Below are positions 1 through 8,938 of a DNA stretch of 64,000 nt, piece by piece (position 1 is the first letter of the stretch; every line of letters starts with the position of its first letter). A model generated the notes under the pieces. That model saw only the letters and a list, made by a program, of their open reading frames with translations. It was not told the DNA's origin and searched no databases. The DNA is from Firmicutes bacterium HGW-Firmicutes-16 (GTDB lineage Bacteria; Bacillota; Clostridia; Oscillospirales; Oscillospiraceae). The stretch spans positions 124,001 through 188,000 of the forward strand of contig PGZZ01000001.1 in assembly GCA_002841545.1 (NCBI GenBank), written 5' to 3'. Both the position numbers and the translations under genes were made by a program.

Positions 1-1
1 G

Positions 2-586
2 CCGGTCGTAACTTTCGACTATGTGTTTAACGGCAAGATGGCCGTCCTGTCCGACAACCTTCAGGGAATCACCGATCTTTTCCGTTATGTCTATGAGAAA
101 GGGCACCGCAGGATAGCGTTCATACACGGCGCGCCCTCCAGCGTTACCGAGGCTCGAATCGTCGGCTTTTACAGAGCGGCGGAGGAAGCCCATCTGGATA
201 TTCCCGACGCATATGTTCGTGAAGGTATCTTCCATGACCCTGCCAGCTGCGCACGCCTTACAGGGGAGTTGCTTGATCTTCCGGAGCCGCCAACCTGCAT
301 CCTGTTTCCCGATGATTTTTCCGCGCTGGGCGGGCTGAGCGAAATCAACCAGCGGGGTCTCCGTATTCCCGAAGACATTTCCGTTGCGGGTTACGATGGC
401 ATCCATATGTCTAAGGTTCTGGATCCACCGCTTACCACCATGCACCAGAGAACCAGAACTATGGGCGGAACCGCCGCTCTCCAGCTAATCGAAATGATTG
501 AGCATCCAAAAACCACACTTGCCCGCACCACCGTAGTCAGCGGTGATTTGTGGGAAGGAAAAAGTGTTGACTCCGTTAAAAAGTGA
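2..586 (+). CDS. LacI-family transcriptional regulator, C-terminal part (cut by window edge)
   Basis: The frame is open from base 2, so the gene begins outside the window and its DNA-binding domain is not seen. The visible 194 codons are the periplasmic-binding-protein-like effector domain: a GHRRIAFIHG strand-turn, a FPDDFSALGG segment, and the RIPEDISVAGYDG motif typical of LacI/GalR regulators. It ends 42 bp before a sugar-binding lipoprotein gene on the same strand, so it is probably the local sugar-responsive regulator of that importer. The ligand cannot be told. A GTG at 23 lies inside the conserved domain and is not the true start. Confidence 0.88.
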   Translation, partial: PVVTFDYVFNGKMAVLSDNLQGITDLFRYVYEKGHRRIAFIHGAPSSVTEARIVGFYRAAEEAHLDIPDAYVREGIFHDPASCARLTGELLDLPEPPTCILFPDDFSALGGLSEINQRGLRIPEDISVAGYDGIHMSKVLDPPLTTMHQRTRTMGGTAALQLIEMIEHPKTTLARTTVVSGDLWEGKSVDSVKK

Positions 587-628
587 TTAACCGTAAAGGT
601 TACTATTAATTTATTAGGAGGACAGAAA

Positions 629-2041
629 ATGAAAAAGTGGCTAGCTATTTCTCTTGCGGTTGTCATGCTGGTCGGTTTACTGGCAGCCTGCGGCACTTCT
701 TCCAGCACACCCAGTCCCTCGGCAAGCCCAACGGCTGAAAGCACACCCACACCAACCCCAGAGGCAAGTCCCGCAACACCAGATAACACCGTCACCGGCG
801 ATCCCTCCGCGAAGGACGCTTTTGTAGTCTGGGGCTGGAACACGGATTATGCAACTATACTTGAGAAGGTTCTTCCGAATTACCTGAGCGCAGACGAGAT
901 GAAACGTATCGTATTCGTCAATGCCGGCGGCTCCGATTTCTATCAGGACAAAATAGATCAGATCCTTGCCGATCCCAGCAACGACCTGTATCCCGATGTG
1001 ATGCTTCTTGAAGTCGGCTTCGTGCAGAAATACGTTCAGTCTGACTTCCTCATGGATGTCAAGGACGTCGGCATCACCGATAAGGATATGGCCGATATGT
1101 ATGATTACAATGTTCAGCTCGGCTCTGACGCCGCCTCCGGCGCAACGAAGGCTCTGTTCTGGCAGGCCACTCCCGGCTGCCTTAATATCCGCGCCGATCT
1201 TGCGGAGAAATATCTTGGCACTACCGACCCTGCAAAGCTTCAGTCAATGCTTGACAGCTGGGATAAGGTTGTTTCTGTTTCCAAGCAGGTCAATGAAGCT
1301 TCCGGCGGCAAGGTGAAGTTCCTCCCCGGCTATGACGATCTTAAATATATCTTCGCCAACGGTGCGCGCACAAATGCGTGGTATGACGACAAGGACGTCA
1401 TACAGGTCGACGACGCAATGCTCCAGTACATGGACGTTGCAAAACAGCTCTATACAGACGAGTCAACCTTCAACACCAACATTTGGAGCACCGAGTGGGC
1501 GTCTCTTAAGGACGGAGACGGCGTGGAAACCGAAGCCAGCATCTGCTTCTCCGGCTGCCCGTGGTATACATATTGGTGCCTTACCGACACCTGGAGTGGC
1601 AACGACATCCTTATTCAGGGCCCGCAGGCGTTCTATTGGGGCGGCACAGGTCTTGCTGCGACCACCGGCTGCGCCGACACAGAGCTTGCGAGAAAGGTTC
1701 TGTATTATACGACCTGCAACGCGGATTCCATGGTAGCTATCAACGGCGCTAACGGCGACTATGTCAACAACAAGACCGCTATTGCGACCATTGAGAAAAA
1801 CGGCACCGGCGGAACCAGCACATTTAAGTGTTACAACGATCAGAACATCATCGGCTTCTTCAAGGATAAGTGCGATGGCATCAACGGGACTCTGGCCAAG
1901 GGCGAAGACCTGAAGATCAGTGAGGTCATGTTCCCGGCGGCTGTCACCTCCTACGCTAACGGCTCGGCCGACCTTGATACCGCCGTCAGCAACTTCAAAA
2001 GTTCCGTACACGACACATTCCCGTATCTTAAAGTCAGCTAA
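629..2041 (+). CDS. ABC transporter substrate-binding lipoprotein (carbohydrate type)
   Basis: Extracytoplasmic solute-binding protein that would deliver a sugar or oligosaccharide to the two permeases downstream. A lipoprotein signal peptide is visible: charged MKK, hydrophobic stretch, and lipobox LLAAC with the lipidated cysteine at residue 21. A Ser/Thr/Pro-rich spacer (about 22-55) follows, as in Gram-positive membrane-tethered binding proteins. The 470-residue length fits family 1 binding proteins. The AGGAGG ribosome site at about 616 fixes the ATG. No ATPase gene lies in the cluster; such importers often share an MsmX-type ATPase encoded elsewhere. The substrate is unknown. Confidence 0.9.
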   Translation: MKKWLAISLAVVMLVGLLAACGTSSSTPSPSASPTAESTPTPTPEASPATPDNTVTGDPSAKDAFVVWGWNTDYATILEKVLPNYLSADEMKRIVFVNAGGSDFYQDKIDQILADPSNDLYPDVMLLEVGFVQKYVQSDFLMDVKDVGITDKDMADMYDYNVQLGSDAASGATKALFWQATPGCLNIRADLAEKYLGTTDPAKLQSMLDSWDKVVSVSKQVNEASGGKVKFLPGYDDLKYIFANGARTNAWYDDKDVIQVDDAMLQYMDVAKQLYTDESTFNTNIWSTEWASLKDGDGVETEASICFSGCPWYTYWCLTDTWSGNDILIQGPQAFYWGGTGLAATTGCADTELARKVLYYTTCNADSMVAINGANGDYVNNKTAIATIEKNGTGGTSTFKCYNDQNIIGFFKDKCDGINGTLAKGEDLKISEVMFPAAVTSYANGSADLDTAVSNFKSSVHDTFPYLKVS

Positions 2042-2078
2042 GTCCCCGATTTAACGGCTAATTCCTTATAAACTTAGC

Positions 2079-2105
2079 GCTCCCTCCCGCTCTGCGGGAG
2101 GGAGC
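2079..2105 (+). promoter_or_regulatory. Intercistronic hairpin between binding protein and permease genes
   Basis: Perfect 12-bp stem (arms 2079-2090 and 2094-2105, loop TCT), not followed by a T-run. Its position, just after the binding-protein stop and before the first permease, is like hairpins that protect upstream mRNA and keep binding protein in excess over permeases. The function is inferred from position. Confidence 0.65.
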
Positions 2106-2129
2106 TATCCTAAAACAGGAGGTGCGACC

Positions 2130-3140
2130 GTGAACGGTAAAAACCCTAAAAAGCTGAAAAGCAACAATTACGGTAAATATGGATACTTTTTCATTCTGCC
2201 GTTTTTAATCGTGTATCTGCTGTTTTCGCTCTGGCCGCTGCTCAGCACTTTTTATTATAGTTTCTTCGAATATATAACCAGAAATCTGAAAACGACCATT
2301 TCATGGACGGGACTGAATAACTATATAAACATTCTGGGCCTGGGCGGAGATAAAGCCTATTTTCTAAAATATCTTGGAAATACGCTGAGAATATGGATAT
2401 TTAACTTCATTCCTCAGGTTCTTCTGGCTTTACTGATTGCCGCTTGGCTGACGGACAGTCGCGTCAGGATGAAGCGCGGCGGCCTTTACAAGGTCATGGT
2501 TTACATGCCCAACATCATAACCGCCGCTTCCATTTCGCTCTTGTTTTATGCTCTGCTAAGCAAGTTCGGCCCCATAATTTCGACGCTTAAGGATTGGGGG
2601 TGGCTTGCTGCCGACGCCGATATCATGACCAGCAAATGGGGAACTTCTCTTACGCTTTCCTTCATACTCTTCTGGATGTGGTACGGCAACTCAACACTGC
2701 TATTGATAGCCGGTATGCTGGGCATCAATCCCTCGCTCTATGAGGCGGCGGATATTGATGGAGCCAATGGCTTCAATAAATTCTTCCACGTTACCCTCCC
2801 GCTTCTAAAGCCCGTGCTGCTGTATGTGCTTATAACAAGTATAATCGGCGGCCTGCAGCTTTACGATATCCCTGCGCTGTTCAACACGAGCACTGGCGGC
2901 GGCCTTTTGGGACTGCCTGATGACACATCAACTACAGCAGCAATGTATATCATGCGTCTGCATTCCAGCGATACCGGCCGCGCCGCGGCAGTATCCGTTT
3001 TGCTTTTCATTATTACGCTTATAATCAGCCTTGTGTTCTTCAGGCTGTTTCGGGATTCCGATGAATATAAGCAGGCTAAAAAGGGCAGGCGCGGAAAGAA
3101 GTCCGCGCTGACCTCCGGCAAAGGAGGTGCGCAGGCATGA
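2130..3140 (+). CDS. Sugar ABC transporter permease, MalF/UgpA type
   Basis: Integral membrane subunit of the importer. A first hydrophobic segment (about residues 20-42) is followed by further membrane spans, and the binding-protein-dependent permease loop reads EAADIDGANGFNKFFHVTLPLLKP (EAA motif that contacts the ATPase). The GTG start sits 5 nt after AGGAGGTG. 336 residues is slightly long because of a basic C-terminal tail rich in Lys/Arg/Gly. The stop overlaps the next start by 4 bp, showing translational coupling with the second permease. Confidence 0.9.
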   Translation: MNGKNPKKLKSNNYGKYGYFFILPFLIVYLLFSLWPLLSTFYYSFFEYITRNLKTTISWTGLNNYINILGLGGDKAYFLKYLGNTLRIWIFNFIPQVLLALLIAAWLTDSRVRMKRGGLYKVMVYMPNIITAASISLLFYALLSKFGPIISTLKDWGWLAADADIMTSKWGTSLTLSFILFWMWYGNSTLLLIAGMLGINPSLYEAADIDGANGFNKFFHVTLPLLKPVLLYVLITSIIGGLQLYDIPALFNTSTGGGLLGLPDDTSTTAAMYIMRLHSSDTGRAAAVSVLLFIITLIISLVFFRLFRDSDEYKQAKKGRRGKKSALTSGKGGAQA

Positions 3141-4012
3141 AAGAAGCGTCCAATGCTCCGGCAATCACTGATAAAGCCGTTCTAAGGAGCAAAATAATCA
3201 GAGCCTTTGTTCTCATTTTCCTTTGCCTACTGAGTCTGCTCCCGTTCTACCTCATGTTTGTAAACTCGACACGAGCCTCCAACGACATCAAGGCGGGCAT
3301 ATCGTTCATGTTTGGAAGCCAACTGCAGGAAAACCTTGCTAATTTCGCTTCAAAACAGGTCGGCCTTGGTGTGACCGTACTTCAGTCCATGCTCAATTCC
3401 TTCACTGTGGCGCTGCCCGCGACTCTCCTGTCGGTCTATTTCTCTGCGCTGACCGCATATGGCATCCATGTATACAACTTCAAGCTCAAGCATTTCGCAT
3501 GGGGCTTTATCCTAGCCGTAATGATGGTGCCTACTCAGGTCTTTGCGATTGGCTTTTACAAGTTTATGATTCAGCTCGACCTGATAGATACGTATTGGCC
3601 GCTGATTATTCCTGCTATCACTACGCCTGCGGTCGTATTTTTCATGCGGCAGTATCTTCGCGGTTCGCTACCTCTGGAGATTATTGAAGCCGCACGTATC
3701 GACGGCAGCGGCGAATTCCACACCTTCAATACCATCGTGATTCCCATGATGAAGCCAGCGATTGCAACACAGGCGATTTTCCAGTTCGTCGCAAGCTGGA
3801 ACAACCTATTTATGCCGTCTCTGATCATCAACTCCAGCAACAAAAAAACTCTGACGATGTTTGTTCAGATGCTTACAGCAGAATCCTTTAAGACGGACTA
3901 CGGCATCGTTTTTGTGGGACTTGCGATAACAATCCTGCCTATGTTCTTAATGTATTTCCTGCTCTCCAAGTACATCGTGGCGGGCGTTGCCCTCGGCGGC
4001 GTAAAAGAATGA
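3137..4012 (+). CDS. Sugar ABC transporter permease, MalG/UgpE type
   Basis: Second membrane subunit of the importer. Hydrophobic spans start at about residue 23, and the EAA loop is present as EAARIDGSGEFHTFNTIVIPMMKP. The 291-residue length and the final VAGVALGGVKE tail are typical of MalG-like permeases. ATG overlaps the previous stop (ATGA). It is the last gene of the operon and is followed by a hairpin terminator. Substrate unassigned. Confidence 0.9.
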   Translation: MKEASNAPAITDKAVLRSKIIRAFVLIFLCLLSLLPFYLMFVNSTRASNDIKAGISFMFGSQLQENLANFASKQVGLGVTVLQSMLNSFTVALPATLLSVYFSALTAYGIHVYNFKLKHFAWGFILAVMMVPTQVFAIGFYKFMIQLDLIDTYWPLIIPAITTPAVVFFMRQYLRGSLPLEIIEAARIDGSGEFHTFNTIVIPMMKPAIATQAIFQFVASWNNLFMPSLIINSSNKKTLTMFVQMLTAESFKTDYGIVFVGLAITILPMFLMYFLLSKYIVAGVALGGVKE

Positions 4013-4046
4013 TTCCTTTTCATGTTTTTCTCTTTTTCCTCCATAG

Positions 4047-4080
4047 AAGAACGGCACCCCAAAAGGTGTCGTTCTTTTAC
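4047..4080 (+). terminator. Rho-independent terminator of the ABC importer operon
   Basis: 12-bp stem with one G-U pair (arms 4047-4058 and 4065-4076), A-rich loop, then a short T-run. Confidence 0.8.
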
Positions 4081-4187
4081 GCTTTATTCAAACGGACGAT
4101 GCTGCGTGAGCACCTATTTTGATAATCTGCAAACACTTGCTGTTAAAAGGGTAAAGAAAGCCTTATGATTTTCGTTAGCTTGGTTTA

Positions 4188-4216
4188 TTGACGTATAGGC
4201 TTGGTTGGAGTATCTT
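4188..4216 (+). promoter_or_regulatory. Probable sigma-A promoter for the CoA-transferase gene
   Basis: TTGACG, a 17-bp spacer, then TATCTT. The predicted start near 4223 leaves a leader of about 70 nt before the ATG at 4297. Confidence 0.5.
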
Positions 4217-4296
4217 TAATAATGGTTAAGTTCTTATATTTTTCATATGTTAATCGTGAGCGCAAATACGTTTGATTTCGAATTAAGGGGATAAAC

Positions 4297-5625
4297 ATGG
4301 ATTATCTGTCTGACTACAAATCGAAGCTACGCACGCCCGAAGAAGCAGTTAAAACCGTAAAAAGCGGAGACTGGGTGGATTATGTCACCGCGCTTGGCAT
4401 GCCCGTTTTGCTGGATGAGGCTCTTTCCGAACGGAGAGACGAGCTAACGGACGTAAAAATTCGCGGCAACCTGCTTTTCGGTCCCATACAGTGCGTGGAA
4501 AAGGACATTGAGCAGGCTCATTTCACCTATCACAGCTGGCATTGCTCCGCTTACGAGCGTAAGCTCGCAGATCGCGGGCTCTGCTACTATATTCCCATGA
4601 TTTTCCGCAACGTCGTTCCGTATTACCGCCACTTTTTGGATGTCAACGTTGCTATGATTAGCGTTGCTCCCATGGATAATCACGGCTATTTTAACCTTTC
4701 GACCTCCACAGGAATTGCACGAGGAATCCTTGATAAAGCGGATGTCATTATTCTCGAGATTAATGAAAGGCTGCCCAAGGTACACGGCTTTGATGAGGTC
4801 ATCCACATTTCCGAAGTCGACATGGTTGTTGAAGGCGAGCACGGACCGCTGCCAGAGCTGAAAATGGTGGAACCCAAACCGGAAGATACGAAAATTGCCG
4901 AAAATATTGTCCCATTTATCAAGAACGGTTCTGCTCTTCAGCTAGGCATAGGCGGCACTCCCAACGCGGTGGGCAAATTGATTTGCGACAGCGGAATAAA
5001 AGACCTTGGTATGCATACGGAGCTTTGCTGTGAGGCATATCTTGATCTGTATAATTCAGGCGTTCTAACGAACCGCAAGAGCAGCCTTCAGCGTGACAAG
5101 GGTGTTTTCGGCATTGCCCTTGGCAGTCAGGCTCTTTACGATTGGCTGAATGAGAATCCCAGCCTGCACGCCTGCCCTCTTGAATATGTGAATTCTCCTG
5201 AGATCATCGGCAGCATTGACGACATGATCTCTATCAACAGCTGCATTTCCGCCGATCTTTACGGACAGGTATGTGCGGAGAGCGACGGGACTCGTCACAT
5301 CAGCGGCACAGGCGGCCAGCTCGACTACCTTACGGGCGCTGCGATGAGCAAGGGCGGCAAGGCCTTCATCTGCATGAAATCCACCTATACAAACCATGAG
5401 GGCGTCCGCAAATCTCGTGTCGTGCCCACCTTCAACGGGGATATCGTGACCTCCCCGCGCAGCCAGACCTATTTCTTAGTAACGGAATACGGAGCCGTGA
5501 ACCTCGTCGGGCGCTCAACCTGGGAGAGAGCGGAGCTTCTCATCTCAATTGCCCACCCTGATTATCGTGAGGAGCTGATTCGCGCCGCCGAAGCGCAGCA
5601 TATCTGGCGCAGATCGAACAAATAG
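4297..5625 (+). CDS. Acetyl-CoA hydrolase/transferase family protein, butyryl-CoA:acetate CoA-transferase-like
   Basis: Moves CoA between an acyl-CoA and acetate (or a related acid) in the cytoplasm. Length (442 residues) and sequence resemble butyryl-CoA:acetate and 4-hydroxybutyrate CoA-transferases: an SGDWVDY start region, SVAPMDNHGYFN near residue 125, the GMHTE motif whose Glu242 should form the glutamyl-CoA thioester, and a GTGGQLDY motif in the C-terminal half. The start is supported by AAGGGG upstream of the ATG. It stands alone between its own promoter and terminator. The N-terminal region favours a butyryl-CoA-type enzyme, but family members using propionate or 4-hydroxybutyrate look alike. 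Confidence 0.8.
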   Translation: MDYLSDYKSKLRTPEEAVKTVKSGDWVDYVTALGMPVLLDEALSERRDELTDVKIRGNLLFGPIQCVEKDIEQAHFTYHSWHCSAYERKLADRGLCYYIPMIFRNVVPYYRHFLDVNVAMISVAPMDNHGYFNLSTSTGIARGILDKADVIILEINERLPKVHGFDEVIHISEVDMVVEGEHGPLPELKMVEPKPEDTKIAENIVPFIKNGSALQLGIGGTPNAVGKLICDSGIKDLGMHTELCCEAYLDLYNSGVLTNRKSSLQRDKGVFGIALGSQALYDWLNENPSLHACPLEYVNSPEIIGSIDDMISINSCISADLYGQVCAESDGTRHISGTGGQLDYLTGAAMSKGGKAFICMKSTYTNHEGVRKSRVVPTFNGDIVTSPRSQTYFLVTEYGAVNLVGRSTWERAELLISIAHPDYREELIRAAEAQHIWRRSNK

Positions 5626-5650
5626 CATTCTGCAAATAAGTACGCAGTCA

Positions 5651-5684
5651 CGCCGAGGATGAATACTCATCCTCGGCGCGCTTT
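5651..5684 (+). terminator. Terminator after the CoA-transferase
   Basis: Perfect 12-bp stem (5651-5662 with 5667-5678), ATAC loop; the T-stretch is short. Confidence 0.7.
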
Positions 5685-5731
5685 AAACTAATCTTCCAAT
5701 CTTAGCCTCGGAATCTTGGCGTATCCACATC

Positions 5732-5767
5732 TTGACATTAAAAGTACGATATTTTATACTTTTAATG
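5732..5767 (+). promoter_or_regulatory. Consensus promoter carrying an 11-bp inverted-repeat operator
   Basis: TTGACA (5732-5737), a 17-bp spacer, TATACT (5755-5760). A perfect 11-bp inverted repeat, CATTAAAAGTA at 5736-5746 and its complement at 5757-5767, spans the spacer and the -10 box, as a repressor site would. The regulator is not identifiable from the window. Confidence 0.65.
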
Positions 5768-5823
5768 TATCTGCTCATTATGCATATATGTTTTCCAGCC
5801 ACTTTGAAAGGATGTGTTATATT

Positions 5824-6852
5824 TTGACAAAACAAGATATATACAACGAGAAAGAGATTATCGTTCCGGTCAATCTTTGCACCGGCAAAGGCAAACTGAA
5901 CAGGGATAGTATCGGCTGGTCAAGAAAGCCACTCTTCAATTGCAACCTTTCGGGAAGATGGCCGAGAAAGAAAAAGTGGAATTACTGGTATACGATGAAC
6001 GACGAGTGCCTGTTTTCCGCAACAATATCCAGCCTCGACTACGCAGGAATGGTGTTCGTTTATTTTCTGGATTTGAAAACCATGAAATTTATTGAAAAGA
6101 ATATAACCGTCCCCTTTGCAAAAGGCTGTAATATTCCAGTCAACGCAAACGAGACTGTCACTTTCAAGAGCGCCGATATGGAAGTGAGCTTTCTTGAAGA
6201 GAGCGGCAACACCCATATGATAGTGAAAAGTGGCGACTTCGGCGGTTATACATTGGAAGCCGACATTCTTGTTGCTGCTCCTACGGGAAATGAGACTCTC
6301 AACGTAGTCATCCCATGGAACAGCAAGACCTTCCAGTTCACATCAAAGCAGGCGGCCCTGCCTACGAGCGGGAGCCTCCGCGTAGGCGACTATAAATACA
6401 GTTTCAAGCCCGAAAGCACCTTTTCCGGCTTGGATTTCGGGCGCGGTATCTGGCCGCGCAGAATCTCGTGGAACTGGGGCACCGCGTCCGGCATGGTAGG
6501 CGGCAGACGAATTGGGCTTAACCTCGGTGCGAAGTGGACGGATGGCACCGGAATGACCGAGAATGCCCTCTATGTCGACGGAAAACTGACCAAAATCAGC
6601 GAGGATGTCCTTTACGAATACGACCTCAAAAATATCATGAACCCGTGGAAGCTCAAAACGGCTTCCGATAGTGTCAACCTTGTCTTCACTCCTCTTTACG
6701 AGAGAATTGCCAACACGAATCTTGTTCTTGTTAAATCCGAGATGCATCAGATGATAGGCTATTTCACCGGACACATAACAACCGCAGACGGAGAAAAGAT
6801 TGAGATTGACCATCTCAACGGCTGTGCCGAGGAACACAACACGCTTTGGTGA
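5824..6852 (+). CDS. DUF2804 domain-containing protein
   Basis: Matches the DUF2804 family by its conserved start (PVNLCTGKGKLNRDSIGWSR), the GRWPRKKKWNYW segment, a GRGIWPRRISWNWG motif near residue 203 and the closing part with a GYFTGHI strand. These are cytoplasmic, beta-rich proteins of about 330-350 residues with no established activity. The promoter at 5732-5760 excludes longer starts at 5716. I prefer the TTG at 5824, 12 nt after AAAGG, over the ATG at 5812, because the family N-terminus begins here. Monocistronic. Confidence 0.75.
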   Translation: MTKQDIYNEKEIIVPVNLCTGKGKLNRDSIGWSRKPLFNCNLSGRWPRKKKWNYWYTMNDECLFSATISSLDYAGMVFVYFLDLKTMKFIEKNITVPFAKGCNIPVNANETVTFKSADMEVSFLEESGNTHMIVKSGDFGGYTLEADILVAAPTGNETLNVVIPWNSKTFQFTSKQAALPTSGSLRVGDYKYSFKPESTFSGLDFGRGIWPRRISWNWGTASGMVGGRRIGLNLGAKWTDGTGMTENALYVDGKLTKISEDVLYEYDLKNIMNPWKLKTASDSVNLVFTPLYERIANTNLVLVKSEMHQMIGYFTGHITTADGEKIEIDHLNGCAEEHNTLW

Positions 6853-6871
6853 TATAAACATTCGAATTAAA

Positions 6872-6912
6872 AGCACGGGGACGGCAAATTGTCCGTCCCC
6901 GTGCTATTGTTA
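6872..6912. terminator. Bidirectional terminator between DUF2804 gene and GH18 gene
   Basis: Perfect 13-bp stem (6872-6884 with 6893-6905) between two converging genes, followed on the plus strand by a T-rich stretch. Confidence 0.8.
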
Positions 6913-6935
6913 TTTAGCATTGCTTCCAATAAGCC

Positions 6936-8213
6936 TTAGATTACTTTTCGTACTTTGTACATTGAGTCAAGCACAAGCCAGTTCGGAGCGAAGTAATTGT
7001 TCGTCGTCCAGTAACTGACTCCGGCCAGACCATATTCGTCCACAAGTCCCAGTCTGGCATAATAGCTTCTGGCATCGTCGAACCAGACCTCGTGCCTTCT
7101 TCGCTCGCTGTCGTAGTAATTGAAATACGGTGCCTGAGCAGTATAGTCGTACTGTATTCTCGCGCCGACTCTCTGCGCCAGCATAACAGCGCCATAATTG
7201 GTGAGAATTCTAGCCGCGGAGCCTTTGACAAACGGGAGAGTCCAGTCATAGCCATAATTCGGCATACCCATTATAATCTTTTCGCTGGGAATCTCACTCA
7301 CAGCGTAGTCGAGCACTTGCCGTACTTTATTGATGGGAGCTACGGCCTCTGCGGGACCACGCAGATACCCCCACTCATATGTCATCAGTATTACAAAATC
7401 GGCAAGCGCGCCGATTGCGGGATAGTCGTGTGCCTCATAAAGAAGACCCTTCTGGTCGGCACTGATTTTCGGAGCCAGCGCAACCATCACCTTATATCCC
7501 ATGGGCCGCAGTGTGTTCACAACTCTGCCGATGAAATTGATAAAGTTTTGTCTGTCCTCGGGGAAGAGATACTCAAAGTCTATACTTAGTCCGTAATAAT
7601 TGTTCCCCTCCATAACGCCGAGGATATTTCCGATAAGGGTATCCTGTGCCTGATTGTTCGTCAGGATTTCATGTGCGATTTCGCTGCTGAAGCCGGAACC
7701 CTCTTCTATATTCGTAATGACCATCAGTGGTGCCGTGCCGGCCGCTCTCGAAATCCGTATCGGACCCGCGTCGTCTATGCCCTTAAGGGTTCCGTTTGCT
7801 CTAACCTGGTAGCTGAATATGCTAAGATAAGTTAGATACGGCAGTGTACTTTGCAGAACATCATTTGTAACGCTGGGGAATACATAGCCATTTACATATA
7901 TTGCCCTCCCCTGTCGCGGTGGAAGAGGAATGACTATGGTTTGCCCGGGCTGCAGCCGATTCGGATTTATCCCGGGATTAGCATCAAGTAAAGCTCGCAG
8001 CGGAATTCCAAAGTATTGTGCTATAGAGTACATCGACTCTCCGCGCTTCACAGTATAGTTGAAAAAATCTCCGGGGATTACGATGGCCTGCCCGACCACA
8101 AGATTGTTGGCGTTCGGAAGCCCGTTAGCAGCAATAATGGCATCTGCCGAAACTCCGTATTCCCGAGATATTTTATATATACTGTCGCCCAGTCTTACGA
8201 CATAAATAATCAA
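6936..8213 (-). CDS. sleL: LysM-GH18 spore peptidoglycan hydrolase, SleL/YaaH type
   Basis: Probable spore-associated N-acetylglucosaminidase acting on cortex fragments during germination. Two LysM peptidoglycan-binding repeats (about residues 2-46 and 52-96) precede a GH18 catalytic barrel (about 105-425). The family-18 motif reads GLSIDFEYL, with Glu214 as the likely proton donor and Asp212 as partner. No signal peptide, as in SleL/YaaH/YdhD proteins loaded from the mother cell. The TTG start is set by AAGGAG 8-9 nt upstream. It indicates a spore former. The closest paralogues (YaaH, YdhD, SleL) cannot be told apart here. Confidence 0.85.
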   Translation of the reverse strand: MIIYVVRLGDSIYKISREYGVSADAIIAANGLPNANNLVVGQAIVIPGDFFNYTVKRGESMYSIAQYFGIPLRALLDANPGINPNRLQPGQTIVIPLPPRQGRAIYVNGYVFPSVTNDVLQSTLPYLTYLSIFSYQVRANGTLKGIDDAGPIRISRAAGTAPLMVITNIEEGSGFSSEIAHEILTNNQAQDTLIGNILGVMEGNNYYGLSIDFEYLFPEDRQNFINFIGRVVNTLRPMGYKVMVALAPKISADQKGLLYEAHDYPAIGALADFVILMTYEWGYLRGPAEAVAPINKVRQVLDYAVSEIPSEKIIMGMPNYGYDWTLPFVKGSAARILTNYGAVMLAQRVGARIQYDYTAQAPYFNYYDSERRRHEVWFDDARSYYARLGLVDEYGLAGVSYWTTNNYFAPNWLVLDSMYKVRKVI

Positions 8214-8289
8214 TTGATATCACGCTCCTTATTAAGCCTTTCGCTCGCATAACTCATTGTATGCAAAAGTGTACTTGATTGGGAATATG

Positions 8290-8319
8290 TTGGCACTCAT
8301 ACAAGTTTAGTGTTATAAT
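8290..8319 (+). promoter_or_regulatory. Promoter of the glpP gene
   Basis: TTGGCA, an 18-bp spacer, then an extended -10 TGTTATAAT ending at 8319. Confidence 0.55.
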
Positions 8320-8352
8320 ATCAAAAGACCTAGCCCGAAAGAAGGTATCGAA

Positions 8353-8916
8353 TTGTCCAATTTAAGCGACATTTTAATTGAAAATCCCGTTATCGCAGCA
8401 GTTAGGAACGACGACGAACTGGAAAATTCTGCACTGAGCCGCGTCAAGATCGTTTTCGTGCTCTACGGGAGCATTCTAACGCTGCCCAGAATCTGCGACA
8501 GGCTCCACGAAGCCCAAAAAACAGTCTTTGTCCACGCTGACATGATCGAGGGACTCCGCGGTGATATGGCAGGCATTGAGTTTTTAAACCGCTTTGCAGC
8601 CCCCGCAGGCATAGTGTCCACAAGACCGAACATCATCAAATTTGCAAAACAACTGCATTTGCAGACCATACTCCGCGTCTTTTTGCTGGACTCTCTTTCA
8701 CTCCAGAGCGGCATCAAAAACATCCTTGAGACAAATCCCGATGCGGTCGAAATCATGCCGGGTATTGCCTGCCGTCTGATTAATGAGATGGAACGCCGGA
8801 TAACGGTTCCCGTAATTGCCGGAGGGCTCATCATAAACAAAGAGCAGGTAATGGAATCACTGTCCTACGGCGCTCTTGCCATTTCCACGAGCAAGGAAGA
8901 ACTTTGGGAATTATAA
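8353..8916 (+). CDS. glpP: Glycerol-3-phosphate-responsive antiterminator GlpP
   Basis: RNA-binding antiterminator of glycerol genes. In Bacillus subtilis GlpP with glycerol-3-phosphate lets transcription read through the glpD leader terminator. The 187-residue protein shows the family features: NPVIAAVRNDDEL at the start, VLYGSILTL, FVHADMIEGLRGD, GIVSTRPN, DAVEIMPG, PVIAGGLI. It begins at TTG 8353; no other in-frame start matches the family N-terminus. It lies about 475 bp upstream of a GlpA-like gene whose leader contains a terminator, so its target is probably that leader. Confidence 0.92.
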   Translation: MSNLSDILIENPVIAAVRNDDELENSALSRVKIVFVLYGSILTLPRICDRLHEAQKTVFVHADMIEGLRGDMAGIEFLNRFAAPAGIVSTRPNIIKFAKQLHLQTILRVFLLDSLSLQSGIKNILETNPDAVEIMPGIACRLINEMERRITVPVIAGGLIINKEQVMESLSYGALAISTSKEELWEL

Positions 8917-8938
8917 CTTAACGATTGGAGATCGAAAA

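Noticed and set aside
5716-5823. Longer DUF2804 start
   Set aside because: A consensus promoter at 5732-5760 lies inside it.
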